Below, in pieces: positions 1-8,028 of a stretch of 64,000 nucleotides of DNA. The DNA comes from Methylobacterium brachiatum. GTDB lineage: Bacteria > Pseudomonadota > Alphaproteobacteria > Rhizobiales > Beijerinckiaceae. Both the position numbers and the translations under genes were made by a program. Position 1 is the first letter of the stretch. Each line of letters begins with the position of its first letter. The notes under the pieces were generated by a model that saw only the letters and a program-made list of their open reading frames with translations, did no database searches and had not been told where the DNA came from. Where the stretch lies: assembly GCF_020523825.1 (NCBI RefSeq), contig NZ_JAJALK010000004.1, forward strand, positions 186,001 through 250,000, written 5' to 3'.

Positions 1-1520
1 TTCCCCCGGAGACGCCCTGGCGCCGGCTGCCGCCGGGGATCGGCGACGACAGCCTGCTCGGCGGCCTCGACCTCGCCGCGACCCTGGCGGCCGGCCGGCC
101 GGTGGCGCGGGCGGGATTGCTGGCACAGGCCGATGGCGGGCTGATCGTGGTGCCCATGGCCGAGCGGCTGCCCCCCGGCATCGCGGCCCGCCTGGCCGGC
201 GCCCTCGACACCGGCACCGCGTCGGAGCACCTGGCGCGCTTTGGCCTCATCCTGCTCGACGAGGGTGAGGGGGACGAGTCGGTCGCCGACGCCCTTACCG
301 ACCGGCTGGCCTTCCGGATCGATCTGGGCGGCCTCGGGATCGCGGATTGCGACGCAGCGGCGCCCCGTCTCGAAGCTCCGCCCGCCCCGGAGGACGATCC
401 GCTCGGAACGCTGTGCCGGCTGGCGGACGCCTTCGGCGTCACTTCCCTGCGCGGCCCAATCCTGGCAGCCCGGGTGGCGCGGGCGCTCGCCGCGGGGGAG
501 CCGATCGGCCCGGACGCGATCACTGCGGCGGCCCGCCTGGTCCTGGCCCCGCGCGCCACGCGCCTGCCCGGACCGGAGGCGGCGATGCCGGAGGCCGCGG
601 CTGCGCCCCCGCCGCCCGCGGAGAATCACGCTGCGGAGGACGCGGCGAATCCGGCGCCAACTGACGCGGCCGAGGATCGCGTGCTGGAGGCGGTGCGCGC
701 GGCGATCCCGCCGAACCTGCTGGATCAGCTGCTGGCGGGCGGCGTGCGCCTCTCGACCGCGAAGGCCGGACGGGTCGGCCAGCCGGCGGCGGCGCGTAAA
801 GGGCGGCCGATCGGCAGCCGGCGGGGCGATCCACGCCGCGGGCGCCTCGACCTGCTGGCGACCCTGCGGGCGGCGGCCCCGTGGCAGGCCTTGCGGCGTG
901 GGGAAGGAGATACCCGCCCGATCCTGGTCCGGCGGGACGATCTGCGGATCCGGATCCTGCGGCAGCGGACCGAGACCACGACGGTGTTCTGCGTGGACGC
1001 TTCGGGCTCGGCCGCGCTGGAGCGTCTGGCGGAGGCCAAGGGCGCCGTCGAGTTGCTGCTGGCCGAGGCCTATGTCCGGCGCGACCGGGTGGCCCTGGTG
1101 GCGTTCCGCGGCGCCGGCGCGGAGCTGGTCCTGCCGCCGACCCGCTCGCTCACCCGGGCGAAGCGCGGCCTCTCGGGCCTGCCGGGCGGGGGCGGGACGC
1201 CGCTGGCTGCGGGGATCGATGCGGCGCTCACGGTCGCCCTCGGCGTGCGCCGGAGCGGCAGCCGGCCGGTCATCGTGCTGCTGACCGATGGGCGCGCCAA
1301 CGTCGCGCGCTCGGGGGAGGGCGGCCGGGCCAAGGCCGGCGCGGAGGCCCTGCAGGCGGCCCGCGCGCTGCGCGCGGCCGGGTTGCCCGCCCTGGTGATC
1401 GATACCGGTGCCCGTGGCGAAGGCGCACGCGCGGTCGCAGACGCGATGGCCGCCCGCTACCTTGTGCTGCCCCGTGCCGATGCCGGGCTGCTCAGCGCGG
1501 CGGTGCGGGCCGCGCTCTGA
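1..1520 (+). CDS. bchD: Magnesium chelatase subunit D, 5'-truncated by window edge
   Basis: Non-catalytic AAA-like subunit of magnesium chelatase, which with BchI and BchH inserts Mg2+ into protoporphyrin IX at the first committed step of bacteriochlorophyll synthesis in the cytoplasm. The frame is open from base 3, and the translated start (PPETPWRRLPPGIGDD, then LLGGLDLAATL) matches the early part of BchD, so the true start lies outside the window; the GTG at 102 is internal. An acidic, proline-rich linker follows at about 560-700. The C-terminal von Willebrand A domain carries the MIDAS motif DASGS near base 993 and a second metal-site segment LLTDGRANV near 1280. bchO lies downstream on the same strand after a 396-base gap, the usual bchI-bchD-bchO order. 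Confident; only the 5' end is missing. Confidence 0.93.
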   Translation, partial: PPETPWRRLPPGIGDDSLLGGLDLAATLAAGRPVARAGLLAQADGGLIVVPMAERLPPGIAARLAGALDTGTASEHLARFGLILLDEGEGDESVADALTDRLAFRIDLGGLGIADCDAAAPRLEAPPAPEDDPLGTLCRLADAFGVTSLRGPILAARVARALAAGEPIGPDAITAAARLVLAPRATRLPGPEAAMPEAAAAPPPPAENHAAEDAANPAPTDAAEDRVLEAVRAAIPPNLLDQLLAGGVRLSTAKAGRVGQPAAARKGRPIGSRRGDPRRGRLDLLATLRAAAPWQALRRGEGDTRPILVRRDDLRIRILRQRTETTTVFCVDASGSAALERLAEAKGAVELLLAEAYVRRDRVALVAFRGAGAELVLPPTRSLTRAKRGLSGLPGGGGTPLAAGIDAALTVALGVRRSGSRPVIVLLTDGRANVARSGEGGRAKAGAEALQAARALRAAGLPALVIDTGARGEGARAVADAMAARYLVLPRADAGLLSAAVRAAL

Positions 1521-1565
1521 GCGTCGTCGCGGGCCGGACCGGGCCGGCCCCGGTCGAGGCTCGGA

Positions 1566-1712
1566 TCAGAGATGGATGCCGACGCCGAGATCGGCGACGC
1601 GCTGGTTGTGGGACATCCAGGCGTTCAGCATGTCGCGGAACAGGGTACGGAAGCTCCAGCGGCCGGAGGTCGAGGCAGCGATGTGATGGGTCGAGGAGGT
1701 GAAGACGATCAT
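1566..1712 (-). CDS. Small hypothetical protein between bchD and bchO
   Basis: A 48-residue reading frame opposite to bchD, starting MIVFTSSTHHIAAS and ending NQRVADLGVGIHL. The same frame can be extended to an ATG at 1811 (81 residues), but the extension looks like non-coding sequence. The C-terminal half (WSFRTLFRDMLNAWMSHNQ) has the aromatic and amphipathic make-up seen in small alphaproteobacterial proteins, and it lacks the arginine and alanine runs typical of antisense shadows. The ribosome-binding site is weak. I do not recognise a family. It may be a real small gene or chance; the call is tentative. Confidence 0.35.
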   Translation of the reverse strand: MIVFTSSTHHIAASTSGRWSFRTLFRDMLNAWMSHNQRVADLGVGIHL

Positions 1713-1807
1713 GGCCGGTTCCGTCGGTAGGAGATGTGCGGTGCCTGGGAGCGCCACCGTGATGCCGTCTTTGCTGCGTCGCAGCAATCGGGTTTCCGGC
1801 AGCGGTG

Positions 1808-1826
1808 GCATGCGGTTTCCGCATGC
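1808..1826. promoter_or_regulatory. Perfect 8-bp stem palindrome upstream of bchO
   Basis: The arms GCATGCGG and CCGCATGC flank a TTT loop, about 90 bases before the bchO start, in the otherwise featureless bchD-bchO gap. No T-tract follows on either strand, so an intrinsic terminator is unlikely. It could be an operator or an RNA hairpin. I looked for the TGT-N12-ACA site of PpsR/CrtJ here and did not find it. Confidence 0.45.
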
Positions 1827-1916
1827 AATCTCAATGTCTTACGAAATACTTCCAACACAGCACGATAGCGCATCGACGCGACCCACGCTCAAGCTTGGTG
1901 CAACGCGGGATATCGG

Positions 1917-2825
1917 GTGGTGCTGAGCGTGCGCGACGCGAACCGGCCCGACTGGGCGGTCGAGGGCCGGGATTGGCCGCACCGGGAGGCGAGCCGCTTC
2001 GTCGAGGCGGCGGGCCTGCGCTGGCACGTCCAGGAATTCGGCCGGCCCGAGGCGCCGGCGCTGCTGCTCCTGCACGGGACCGGGGCGGCCACGCATTCCT
2101 GGCGCGGATTGGCGCCGCTCCTGGTGCAGGACTTCCACGTGATCGCCCCGGACCTGCCGGGCCACGGCTTCACCGATCCCCTGCCGGATGCCGACCTGTC
2201 GCTGCCCGGCATGGCGCGGGCGGTGTCGGGCCTCGTGGCGGCGCTCGGACGCCCGCCCGTCGTGGTGGCGGGCCACTCGGCCGGGGCGGCCGTGCTGGCG
2301 CGGATGTGCCTAGACGGCGCGATCGCGCCGCGTCTGCTCGCGGCCTTCAACGGCGCGCTCGCGCCGCTGCCGGGGGCGGCGAGCCTGCTGTTTCCCGGCA
2401 TGGCCCGGCTGCTGTTCCTCAACCCGTTCACGCCGAAGATCTTCGCCTGGACGGCCGATCGGTCGGCGGCCAAGCGGCTGATCGAGGGGACCGGCTCGCG
2501 GCTCGATCCGCTGGGGGTCGATCTCTACCGGCGGCTCTTCGCCCGGGCCGGCCACGTCCGCGGGGCGCTCGGCATGATGGCGAACTGGGACCTCGCCGGG
2601 CTGCACCGGGCCTTGCCGGATTTGACGACCCGGACCCTGCTGATCGTCGGCAGCGACGACCGGGCGATCCTGCCCGACACCGCCTTCACGGTCCGCGACC
2701 GCCTGCCCGACGCCCGCGTCGCCCTGATCCGCGGGCTCGGCCATCTCGCGCACGAGGAGGCGCCGGAGCGCGTCGCCGAGGTGCTCCTCGAGGAGGCAAG
2801 GGTGATGGGCGTTCTCGGAGCCTGA
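1917..2825 (+). CDS. bchO: Alpha/beta hydrolase, magnesium chelatase accessory protein BchO
   Basis: Alpha/beta-hydrolase-fold protein linked in phototrophic proteobacteria to magnesium chelatase; its exact reaction is not settled. The sequence shows the oxyanion segment LLHGTGAATHSW, the nucleophile elbow GHSAG (about residue 122) and the C-terminal catalytic histidine in RGLGHLAHEE. The 302-residue length fits BchO. Translation probably starts at GTG 1917, followed by a second GTG. The gene follows bchD on the same strand, the common order in aerobic anoxygenic phototrophs. A 396-base gap containing a palindrome leaves room for a separate promoter. Naming relies on both the fold and the bchD neighbourhood; on sequence alone it could be a generic hydrolase. 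Confidence 0.85.
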   Translation: MVLSVRDANRPDWAVEGRDWPHREASRFVEAAGLRWHVQEFGRPEAPALLLLHGTGAATHSWRGLAPLLVQDFHVIAPDLPGHGFTDPLPDADLSLPGMARAVSGLVAALGRPPVVVAGHSAGAAVLARMCLDGAIAPRLLAAFNGALAPLPGAASLLFPGMARLLFLNPFTPKIFAWTADRSAAKRLIEGTGSRLDPLGVDLYRRLFARAGHVRGALGMMANWDLAGLHRALPDLTTRTLLIVGSDDRAILPDTAFTVRDRLPDARVALIRGLGHLAHEEAPERVAEVLLEEARVMGVLGA

Positions 2826-2937
2826 TGCGGCCGCCGCCACCGGTCCCGCGGGGCTGGCGCCGCCCTTGCCTGGGTCGTAGAGCCAACCGCAAGCTGTGGG
2901 ATTGGCGGTAAAGCCGCGACGAGGAGTGGCCGTGACG

Positions 2938-3720
2938 ATGGCGAGACCCGTGATCGGCGTCATCGGAAACACACGCCTGCTCGACAACCGGTTCACGGCC
3001 CAGATCGTCGGCGAGAACAACCTGCGGGCGGTGGCCGAGGTGGCCGGCGCCCTGCCGCTGATGTTCGCGGGCAGCCCGGCGGTCACCGATCTCGGCGACC
3101 TGCTCGCCACGGTAGACGGCGTGTTGCTCACCGGGGGCCGCGCCAACGTCCACCCCACCCGCTTCCAGGCGGCGCCCCACCCCGCGCATGAACCCTACGA
3201 CGAGGCGCGCGACGCGGTGGCCTTGCCGCTGATCGAAGCCTGCGTCGCGCGCGGCGTGCCGCTGTTCGGGATCTGCCGCGGGTTCCAGGAGATCAACGTC
3301 GCCTTCGGCGGCACCCTGCATCCGGAGATCCGCGACTTGCCCGGGCGCCTCAACCATCGGATGCCGCGGCTCGAGAACGGCGAGATCCATCCGGATCTGG
3401 AGGTGGTCTTCGCCGACCGCCACGAGGTCCGCCTGGTTCCGGGCGGCGCCTTCGCGCGGCTGCTCGGCCGCGCAACGATCCGGGTGAACTCCCTGCACGG
3501 CCAGGGCATCCTGGAACCGGGCGCCCGCGTCGTGGTCGAGGGGATCGCCGAGGACGACACGATCGAGGCGATCCGCATCGCCGACGCGCCGGGCTTCGCC
3601 CTGGGCGTGCAGTGGCATGCCGAGCACGATCCCACGACCAACCCGATCAACCGCGCGCTGTTCGAAGCGTTCGGGGCTGCGGCGGCGCGGCAGCGTGCCG
3701 AATCCCGCCGACCTCGTTGA
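2938..3720 (+). CDS. Class I glutamine amidotransferase-like hydrolase (peptidase C26, PuuD type)
   Basis: Gamma-glutamyl hydrolase family protein. Relatives cleave gamma-glutamyl amides such as gamma-glutamyl-GABA in polyamine breakdown. The triad is visible: the nucleophile elbow GICRGFQ, and histidine and glutamate in the C-terminal QWHAEHD. The segment DGVLLTGGRANVHP is the usual PuuD glycine-rich strand. GAGGAG at 2921-2926 fits either ATG 2938 (11 bases) or GTG 2932 (5 bases); I chose the ATG because homologues begin MARPVIGVIGN, but GTG is possible. No polyamine genes are nearby, so the substrate is open. It sits before the N-oxygenase/DUF1989 pair and might share their nitrogen-compound context, which is inference. 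Confidence 0.8.
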   Translation: MARPVIGVIGNTRLLDNRFTAQIVGENNLRAVAEVAGALPLMFAGSPAVTDLGDLLATVDGVLLTGGRANVHPTRFQAAPHPAHEPYDEARDAVALPLIEACVARGVPLFGICRGFQEINVAFGGTLHPEIRDLPGRLNHRMPRLENGEIHPDLEVVFADRHEVRLVPGGAFARLLGRATIRVNSLHGQGILEPGARVVVEGIAEDDTIEAIRIADAPGFALGVQWHAEHDPTTNPINRALFEAFGAAAARQRAESRRPR

Positions 3721-4002
3721 GCTGGATTCGCCGGGGATCGGGTCCGCGAAGTCGCGACGCGGGTAATGCAGGCTTCGCGGCTGCGCGAGCCGAGTCTATC
3801 CCGTCTTAATCTATGTTTGTCCGCTTGCCGAACATTGCGGCAGATCTTTCGCTGGGCTGTCAGATCCTTCCCGCGACGGCGCTTGATTCACCTTCTCCCC
3901 GGACGACCTGTCGCAGGCGGGAACGGCATCCTGTCGCTGGGGTTGCCCGAGTCCCGAACAGCGGTTGCCTTTCCCAGGGCATACCTGCGCAGACCTTGAG
4001 CC

Positions 4003-4770
4003 ATGGACCGCATGCAGCTGCCGCGCGACGACCAAGAGCATCCCCGTGCCCAGGCCTTTCGCGAGTTCATCCGGAACCCGCCCTTTCCCTGCGTCGGCGC
4101 CAAGTCGGCGCTCTCGCGCGGGCGCATGAAGATCGTCGTGGCCCGGGACATCACCTCGGGCTGGGACGACATGCGCATCTACCCGGCGCTGCTCGCCTTC
4201 GTGGCGCGCTACCGGGAGGCGCCCGACCTGTTCCAGAGCTTCGCCGTGGTGTTCGAGGGGCCCGGCGACCTCTCGGAGGAGGCGTTCGAGCAGAACCTTT
4301 GGGCGCGAGCGCAATCCCTCACCGACAAGGATGCCTGGCTTGGGCAGCCCCACGACGCGCGCGTTGCGGATGATCCGGACAATCCGCATTTCTCCCTGAG
4401 CTTCGGCGGCGAGGCGTTCTTCGTGGTCGGGCTGCACCCGAATGCGAGCCGTCCGGCCCGGCAATTCTCCTCGCCGGTCTTGGTGTTCAACCTGCACGCC
4501 CAGTTCGAGCGTCTGCGCGCCGAGGGCCGCTACGAGAAGCTGCGCGCCTCGATCCTGGAGCGCGACGAGGCCCTGGCCGGCAGCCTCAACCCGATGCTGG
4601 CGCGGCACGGCGAGACGTCGGAGGCGCGCCAGTATAGCGGCCGCGTGGTCGATGCCGATTGGCGCTGCCCGATGCAGGGCCGGCCCGCGGCCCCCGCCGC
4701 GCCCGCCACCGACGATTGGCATCCGCTGGCCTCGCCGCTCGACAGCCTCGTCCCGTCCAACGGCGGCTGA
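4003..4770 (+). CDS. YqcI/YcgG family protein, putative heme-dependent N-oxygenase
   Basis: Belongs to the YqcI/YcgG family, one characterised member of which is GntA, the heme-dependent N-hydroxylase that oxidises the guanidino group during guanitoxin synthesis. Family signatures seen here are the N-terminal FPCVGAKSAL, the middle VVGLHPNASRPARQF with VLVFNLHAQFE, the segment GSLNPMLARHGETSEARQYSGR, and the terminal WRCPM. The 255-residue length is normal and there is no signal peptide, so it should be cytosolic. A DUF1989 gene follows after 75 bases on the same strand. N-oxygenation of a guanidine, amine or amidine is a reasonable inference, but the substrate is unknown. The family call is firm; the activity is inferred. 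Confidence 0.8.
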   Translation: MDRMQLPRDDQEHPRAQAFREFIRNPPFPCVGAKSALSRGRMKIVVARDITSGWDDMRIYPALLAFVARYREAPDLFQSFAVVFEGPGDLSEEAFEQNLWARAQSLTDKDAWLGQPHDARVADDPDNPHFSLSFGGEAFFVVGLHPNASRPARQFSSPVLVFNLHAQFERLRAEGRYEKLRASILERDEALAGSLNPMLARHGETSEARQYSGRVVDADWRCPMQGRPAAPAAPATDDWHPLASPLDSLVPSNGG

Positions 4771-4845
4771 GGCGTTGCGCATCGGCCTGGATCGCGGCGG
4801 CGTCTGCCGCGTTTCCGGCCGGACGAGAGCGGAAGCGGAGACATC

Positions 4846-5442
4846 ATGGACCGGGCGGACGTGCAGCAGATCGAGCCGCGCTCAGGCGTCGCCTTCACCC
4901 TGGACCGGGGCCAGCGCCTCACGGTGATCGACCCGCGGGGCGAGCAGGTGGCCGATCTCGTCGCCTACAACCGCCACGACACGGGCGAGGTGATCTCCTC
5001 CGGGCGGACCCTGGATTATGCCAGCCGGATCTACCTGACGACGGGCGATCCGCTCTATTCCAACCGCTCGAACGTGCTGCTGCGCATCGTCGAGGACACG
5101 GTCGGGCGACACGATTTCCTGCTGACGCCGTGCTCGGCCGATACATTCCGGATCATCTACGGCGACACCGACCCGCATCGCGGCTGCTTCGGCAACCTCG
5201 CCGCGGCGCTCGCCCCCTACGGCATCGCGCCGGACGCGATCCCGGTGGCGTTCAACTGCTTCATGAACGTGCCGATCGACGGGACGACCGGGGCGCTCAC
5301 GGTCGAGCCGCCGCTGAGCCGGGCCGGCGACCGGATCGTGTTCACCGCCGAGACCGATCTGATCATCGGACTGACCGCCTGCTCGGCGCTGCAATCGAAT
5401 AACGGCAGCTTCAAGCCGATCCACTATCAGATCGATGGCTAG
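4846..5442 (+). CDS. DUF1989 / urea carboxylase-associated family protein
   Basis: A 198-residue single-domain protein of the DUF1989 family. Relatives include the urea carboxylase-associated proteins and the subunits of carboxyguanidine deiminase, which act on small guanidine or urea-type compounds. The conserved cysteine block is present: PCSADTFRIIYGDTDPHRGC (about residues 96-115), then FNCFMNVPID. Known deiminases in the family use two different DUF1989 subunits, but only one is present here and there is no urea carboxylase gene in the window. An ATG with GGAG about 10 bases upstream starts the gene. It is probably co-transcribed with the YqcI/YcgG gene before it. Family call firm, reaction unknown. 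Confidence 0.82.
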   Translation: MDRADVQQIEPRSGVAFTLDRGQRLTVIDPRGEQVADLVAYNRHDTGEVISSGRTLDYASRIYLTTGDPLYSNRSNVLLRIVEDTVGRHDFLLTPCSADTFRIIYGDTDPHRGCFGNLAAALAPYGIAPDAIPVAFNCFMNVPIDGTTGALTVEPPLSRAGDRIVFTAETDLIIGLTACSALQSNNGSFKPIHYQIDG

Positions 5443-5475
5443 GGCGCCCACCCCAGCCCACGGCGCCAGACTTAC

Positions 5476-5598
5476 GGCGACGTATTTTGTATTTTTTGCT
5501 TGAAAACCTCTGCAAACGAACGATCGTCTGGCGGTACGCGCGCTGAATAGACAAGAACAGATTTTTTCTTACTTCAAAACAATCAAAATACGCCGCCA
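5476..5598. repeat. AT-rich 123-bp segment bounded by 14-bp inverted repeats
   Basis: The left arm GGCGACGTATTTTG (5476-5489) and the right arm CAAAATACGCCGCC (5585-5598) match at 13 of 14 positions as inverted repeats. The DNA between them is strikingly AT-rich, with several T and A runs, against a GC-rich background. It looks like a miniature inverted-repeat element or remnant. I see no clear target-site duplication. A 63-residue frame crossing it on the minus strand (5411-5602) has no family features. It occupies most of the 301-base gap before the chemoreceptor gene and could also carry that gene's promoter. Confidence 0.5.
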
Positions 5599-5743
5599 GC
5601 ACCCGGCGTGGACCTAATATTTACCAATCGCGTGTCAAACCTTCGCCCCGGAACAGCGCCGAGGGTCGGGGCCGCCCGTGCGGTGCCGCCCCCGGCGCTG
5701 AGAACTCTCGACGGTTTTCGCCCGTCCCGTTCCCGGTGCCCCG

Positions 5744-7483
5744 ATGACACGCTCGCAGACCCACCGCTCGCCCGAGGGCAATCCTGCGCCCCGGTGGAGC
5801 CTCTCGAACGTCACGCTGCGCCACAAGCTGGCGGCCGTGATGGCGCTGGTGCTGGCCGCCGTCGGCGCCCTCAGCGGCCTGAACTACATGGACACCCGAT
5901 CCTCGGCGCTCGAGGACCGCGCGCTGATGACTAAGAATCTCGGCGACGTCGCGCAGAGCCTGATCGGCCATTACGCGGCGCTGGCCTCCGCCGGCCGGAT
6001 GCCGCTCGATCAGGCCCAGAAGGCCGCCCTCGATGCCGTCAGCGCGCTGCGCTTCGGCAATGCCGATTACTTCTTCGTCCTCGATACCGATGGGCGCCTG
6101 ATCGCCAACGCGTTCAACGCCAAGAATGTCGGCAAGGTGGTCCTGGACCAGACCGATATGCCGGGCGGCAAGCGCTACTTCGCCGAGATGGTCGAGGTGG
6201 CCAAGCGCGAGGGCTCCGGTTTCGTCAGCTACATGAAGCCGCGCGCGGGCGGGACCGAGCCGGTCGAGAAGGTCGTGAGCGTGCAGCTGTTCAAGCCGTG
6301 GGGCTGGATCCTGTCCGCCGGCCTCTACCGGGACGACGTCCACGCCGCCGTGCGCAGCCGCGCCATCGCCAACGCCCTGTGGTCGGCAGGCCTCGTGATC
6401 CCGGTTCTGGCCCTGCTCCTGCTCATCGGCAACGGCCTGTCGCGGCCGATCGTGCGCCTGACCGCGGCGATGCGGGGGCTCGCCGGTGGCGACCTCGCGG
6501 TGCCGGTGGCGGATCAGGAGCGCGGCGACGAGGTCGGCGCGATGGCGCGGGCGGTGCAAGTGTTCAAGAACGCGCTCATCGCCAAGCAGGAGGCCGAGGC
6601 CGCCGCCGCCGTCGAGAACGCCGCCAAGATGCGCCGGGCCCAGGCGCTGGACGAACTGACCACGCGGTTCGACGCGCATGTCGGCGCCCTGACGCAGAGC
6701 CTGTCCTCGGCCGCCGTGGAGATGGAATCCACCGCCCGGGAGATGACGCGCACCGCCTTGCGGACGACCGACCAGTCCGGGCGGGTCGCCGCCACCTCCG
6801 AGCAGACCTCGGCCAACGTCCAGACCGTGGCGGCCGCCAGCGAGGAGATGTCCGCCTCGATCCAGGAGATCGCTGCCCGCGTGGCGCAATCCTCCACCAT
6901 GGCCGACAAGGCCAGCCTCGACGCGGCGCGCACCAACGAGCTGATGCAGGTCCTGTCCCGCGGGACGGACCAGATCAGCGAGGTGATGGGCCTGATCGCC
7001 GGGATCGCCGGGCAGACCAACCTGCTGGCCCTCAACGCCACCATCGAGGCCGCCCGGGCCGGCGAGGCCGGCAAGGGGTTTGCCGTGGTGGCCGGTGAGG
7101 TGAAGGCCCTGGCGGCCCAGACCGCCAAGGCCACCGACACGATCGCCGGCCAGATCGCCGCGATCCAGAGCGAGACCCGCCACGCGGTCGAGTCGATCCG
7201 CACCATCGGGGGCACGATCGACACGATGCGCACGGTGGCCCTGAGCGTGGCCGCCGCCATGGAGGAGCAGGGCGCGGCCACGAGCGAGATCGTCCGGAAC
7301 GTCACCGAGGCGGCGCAGGGGACCCAGGCGGTCAGCGCCGACATCGCCGACGTGCTCCAAGCCGCCGGCGAGACCGGCGCGGCGGCGGGCCAGGTGCTCA
7401 GCGCCGCCCAGGATCTGGCGCGCTACGCCTCGGGCCTCGGCCAGGAGGTGACCACCTTCCTCGCGGCGGTGAAAGCCGCCTGA
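5744..7483 (+). CDS. Methyl-accepting chemotaxis protein with periplasmic single Cache domain
   Basis: Transmembrane chemoreceptor that signals through CheA/CheW to the flagellar motor. Membrane helices are at about residues 29-47 and 207-230. Between them is a single-Cache (sCache_2-like) sensor with the segments [16 protein letters not shown] and [14 protein letters not shown], typical of sensors for small organic acids or related ligands. A HAMP domain (about 228-285) follows. The cytoplasmic signalling hairpin has its tip at [20 protein letters not shown] (about 422-441), and methylation-type helices flank it. No C-terminal CheR-tethering pentapeptide is present (it ends AAVKAA). The length of 579 is ordinary for alphaproteobacterial receptors. 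No che genes are nearby, so it is an orphan receptor with an unknown ligand. Confidence 0.93.
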   Translation: MTRSQTHRSPEGNPAPRWSLSNVTLRHKLAAVMALVLAAVGALSGLNYMDTRSSALEDRALMTKNLGDVAQSLIGHYAALASAGRMPLDQAQKAALDAVSALRFGNADYFFVLDTDGRLIANAFNAKNVGKVVLDQTDMPGGKRYFAEMVEVAKREGSGFVSYMKPRAGGTEPVEKVVSVQLFKPWGWILSAGLYRDDVHAAVRSRAIANALWSAGLVIPVLALLLLIGNGLSRPIVRLTAAMRGLAGGDLAVPVADQERGDEVGAMARAVQVFKNALIAKQEAEAAAAVENAAKMRRAQALDELTTRFDAHVGALTQSLSSAAVEMESTAREMTRTALRTTDQSGRVAATSEQTSANVQTVAAASEEMSASIQEIAARVAQSSTMADKASLDAARTNELMQVLSRGTDQISEVMGLIAGIAGQTNLLALNATIEAARAGEAGKGFAVVAGEVKALAAQTAKATDTIAGQIAAIQSETRHAVESIRTIGGTIDTMRTVALSVAAAMEEQGAATSEIVRNVTEAAQGTQAVSADIADVLQAAGETGAAAGQVLSAAQDLARYASGLGQEVTTFLAAVKAA

Positions 7484-7583
7484 GGACGCGATCGGGCGGG
7501 CCTGTCCGGGACCGGTAGACGGCGCCGGGCCGGTCGGCGACTATGCCGACCCAAGTGCGCCTACCCGTGCGAGGGACCGTTCG

Positions 7584-7967
7584 ATGCGCTTCGCCCACAT
7601 CGCCCTGTGGACCCACGACCTGGATGGCGCCGCCGCCTTCTGGCAACGCTATTTTCAGGCCGAGATCGGCGCGCCCTACCACAGCCAGAGGCAGAAGGGC
7701 TTCGTGTCCCGGTTCGTCACCCTGCCGGGCGACGGCGCGCAGATCGAGCTGATGACGGCGCCCTGGGTCGTGGATGGGCCGGAGCAGGATCGCGTCGGCT
7801 GGGCGCATACGGCCGTGGCGCTCGGCAGCGTCGAGGCCGTCGATACCCTCGCGGCCCGCTGCGCGGCGGATGGCTGCCTCACGTCACCGCCGCGTCGTAC
7901 CGGCGACGGCTTCTACGAGGCGGTGATCGCCATGCCGGACGGGACGCCGATCGAGATCACCGTCTGA
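7584..7967 (+). CDS. VOC family protein (glyoxalase/bleomycin resistance fold)
   Basis: Small metalloprotein of the vicinal-oxygen-chelate superfamily. The N-terminal module starts MRFAHIALWTHDLDGAAAFW with the usual metal histidine at residue 5. The segment GDGAQIELMTAP supplies the central glutamate, and the second half has a histidine in GWAHTAVAL and ends PDGTPIEITV with the last glutamate. The 127-residue length fits a one-domain dimeric member such as lactoylglutathione lyase-like proteins. GAGGGA lies before the ATG. The neighbours are unrelated (chemoreceptor upstream, P450 operon converging downstream), so they give no clue to the substrate. Confidence 0.85.
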   Translation: MRFAHIALWTHDLDGAAAFWQRYFQAEIGAPYHSQRQKGFVSRFVTLPGDGAQIELMTAPWVVDGPEQDRVGWAHTAVALGSVEAVDTLAARCAADGCLTSPPRRTGDGFYEAVIAMPDGTPIEITV

Positions 7968-8028
7968 GAGGCCCAGGGCGCGCCGGCCCTGGCTTGGCCT
8001 CGGATCGCTTCAGGCGGGGCGCCTGGCA

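Noticed and set aside
1521..1916. PpsR/CrtJ binding site in the bchD-bchO gap
   Set aside because: TGT and ACA triplets occur but with spacing of about 17-19 instead of 12.
5411..5602. 63-residue minus-strand reading frame across the AT-rich segment
   Set aside because: It spans both inverted arms and the end of the DUF1989 gene, has no ribosome-binding site and no family features.
5621..7360. 579-residue minus-strand frame opposite the chemoreceptor
   Set aside because: Arg/Gly/His-rich translation with low-complexity repeats, mirrored from the GC-rich codon pattern of the real gene.
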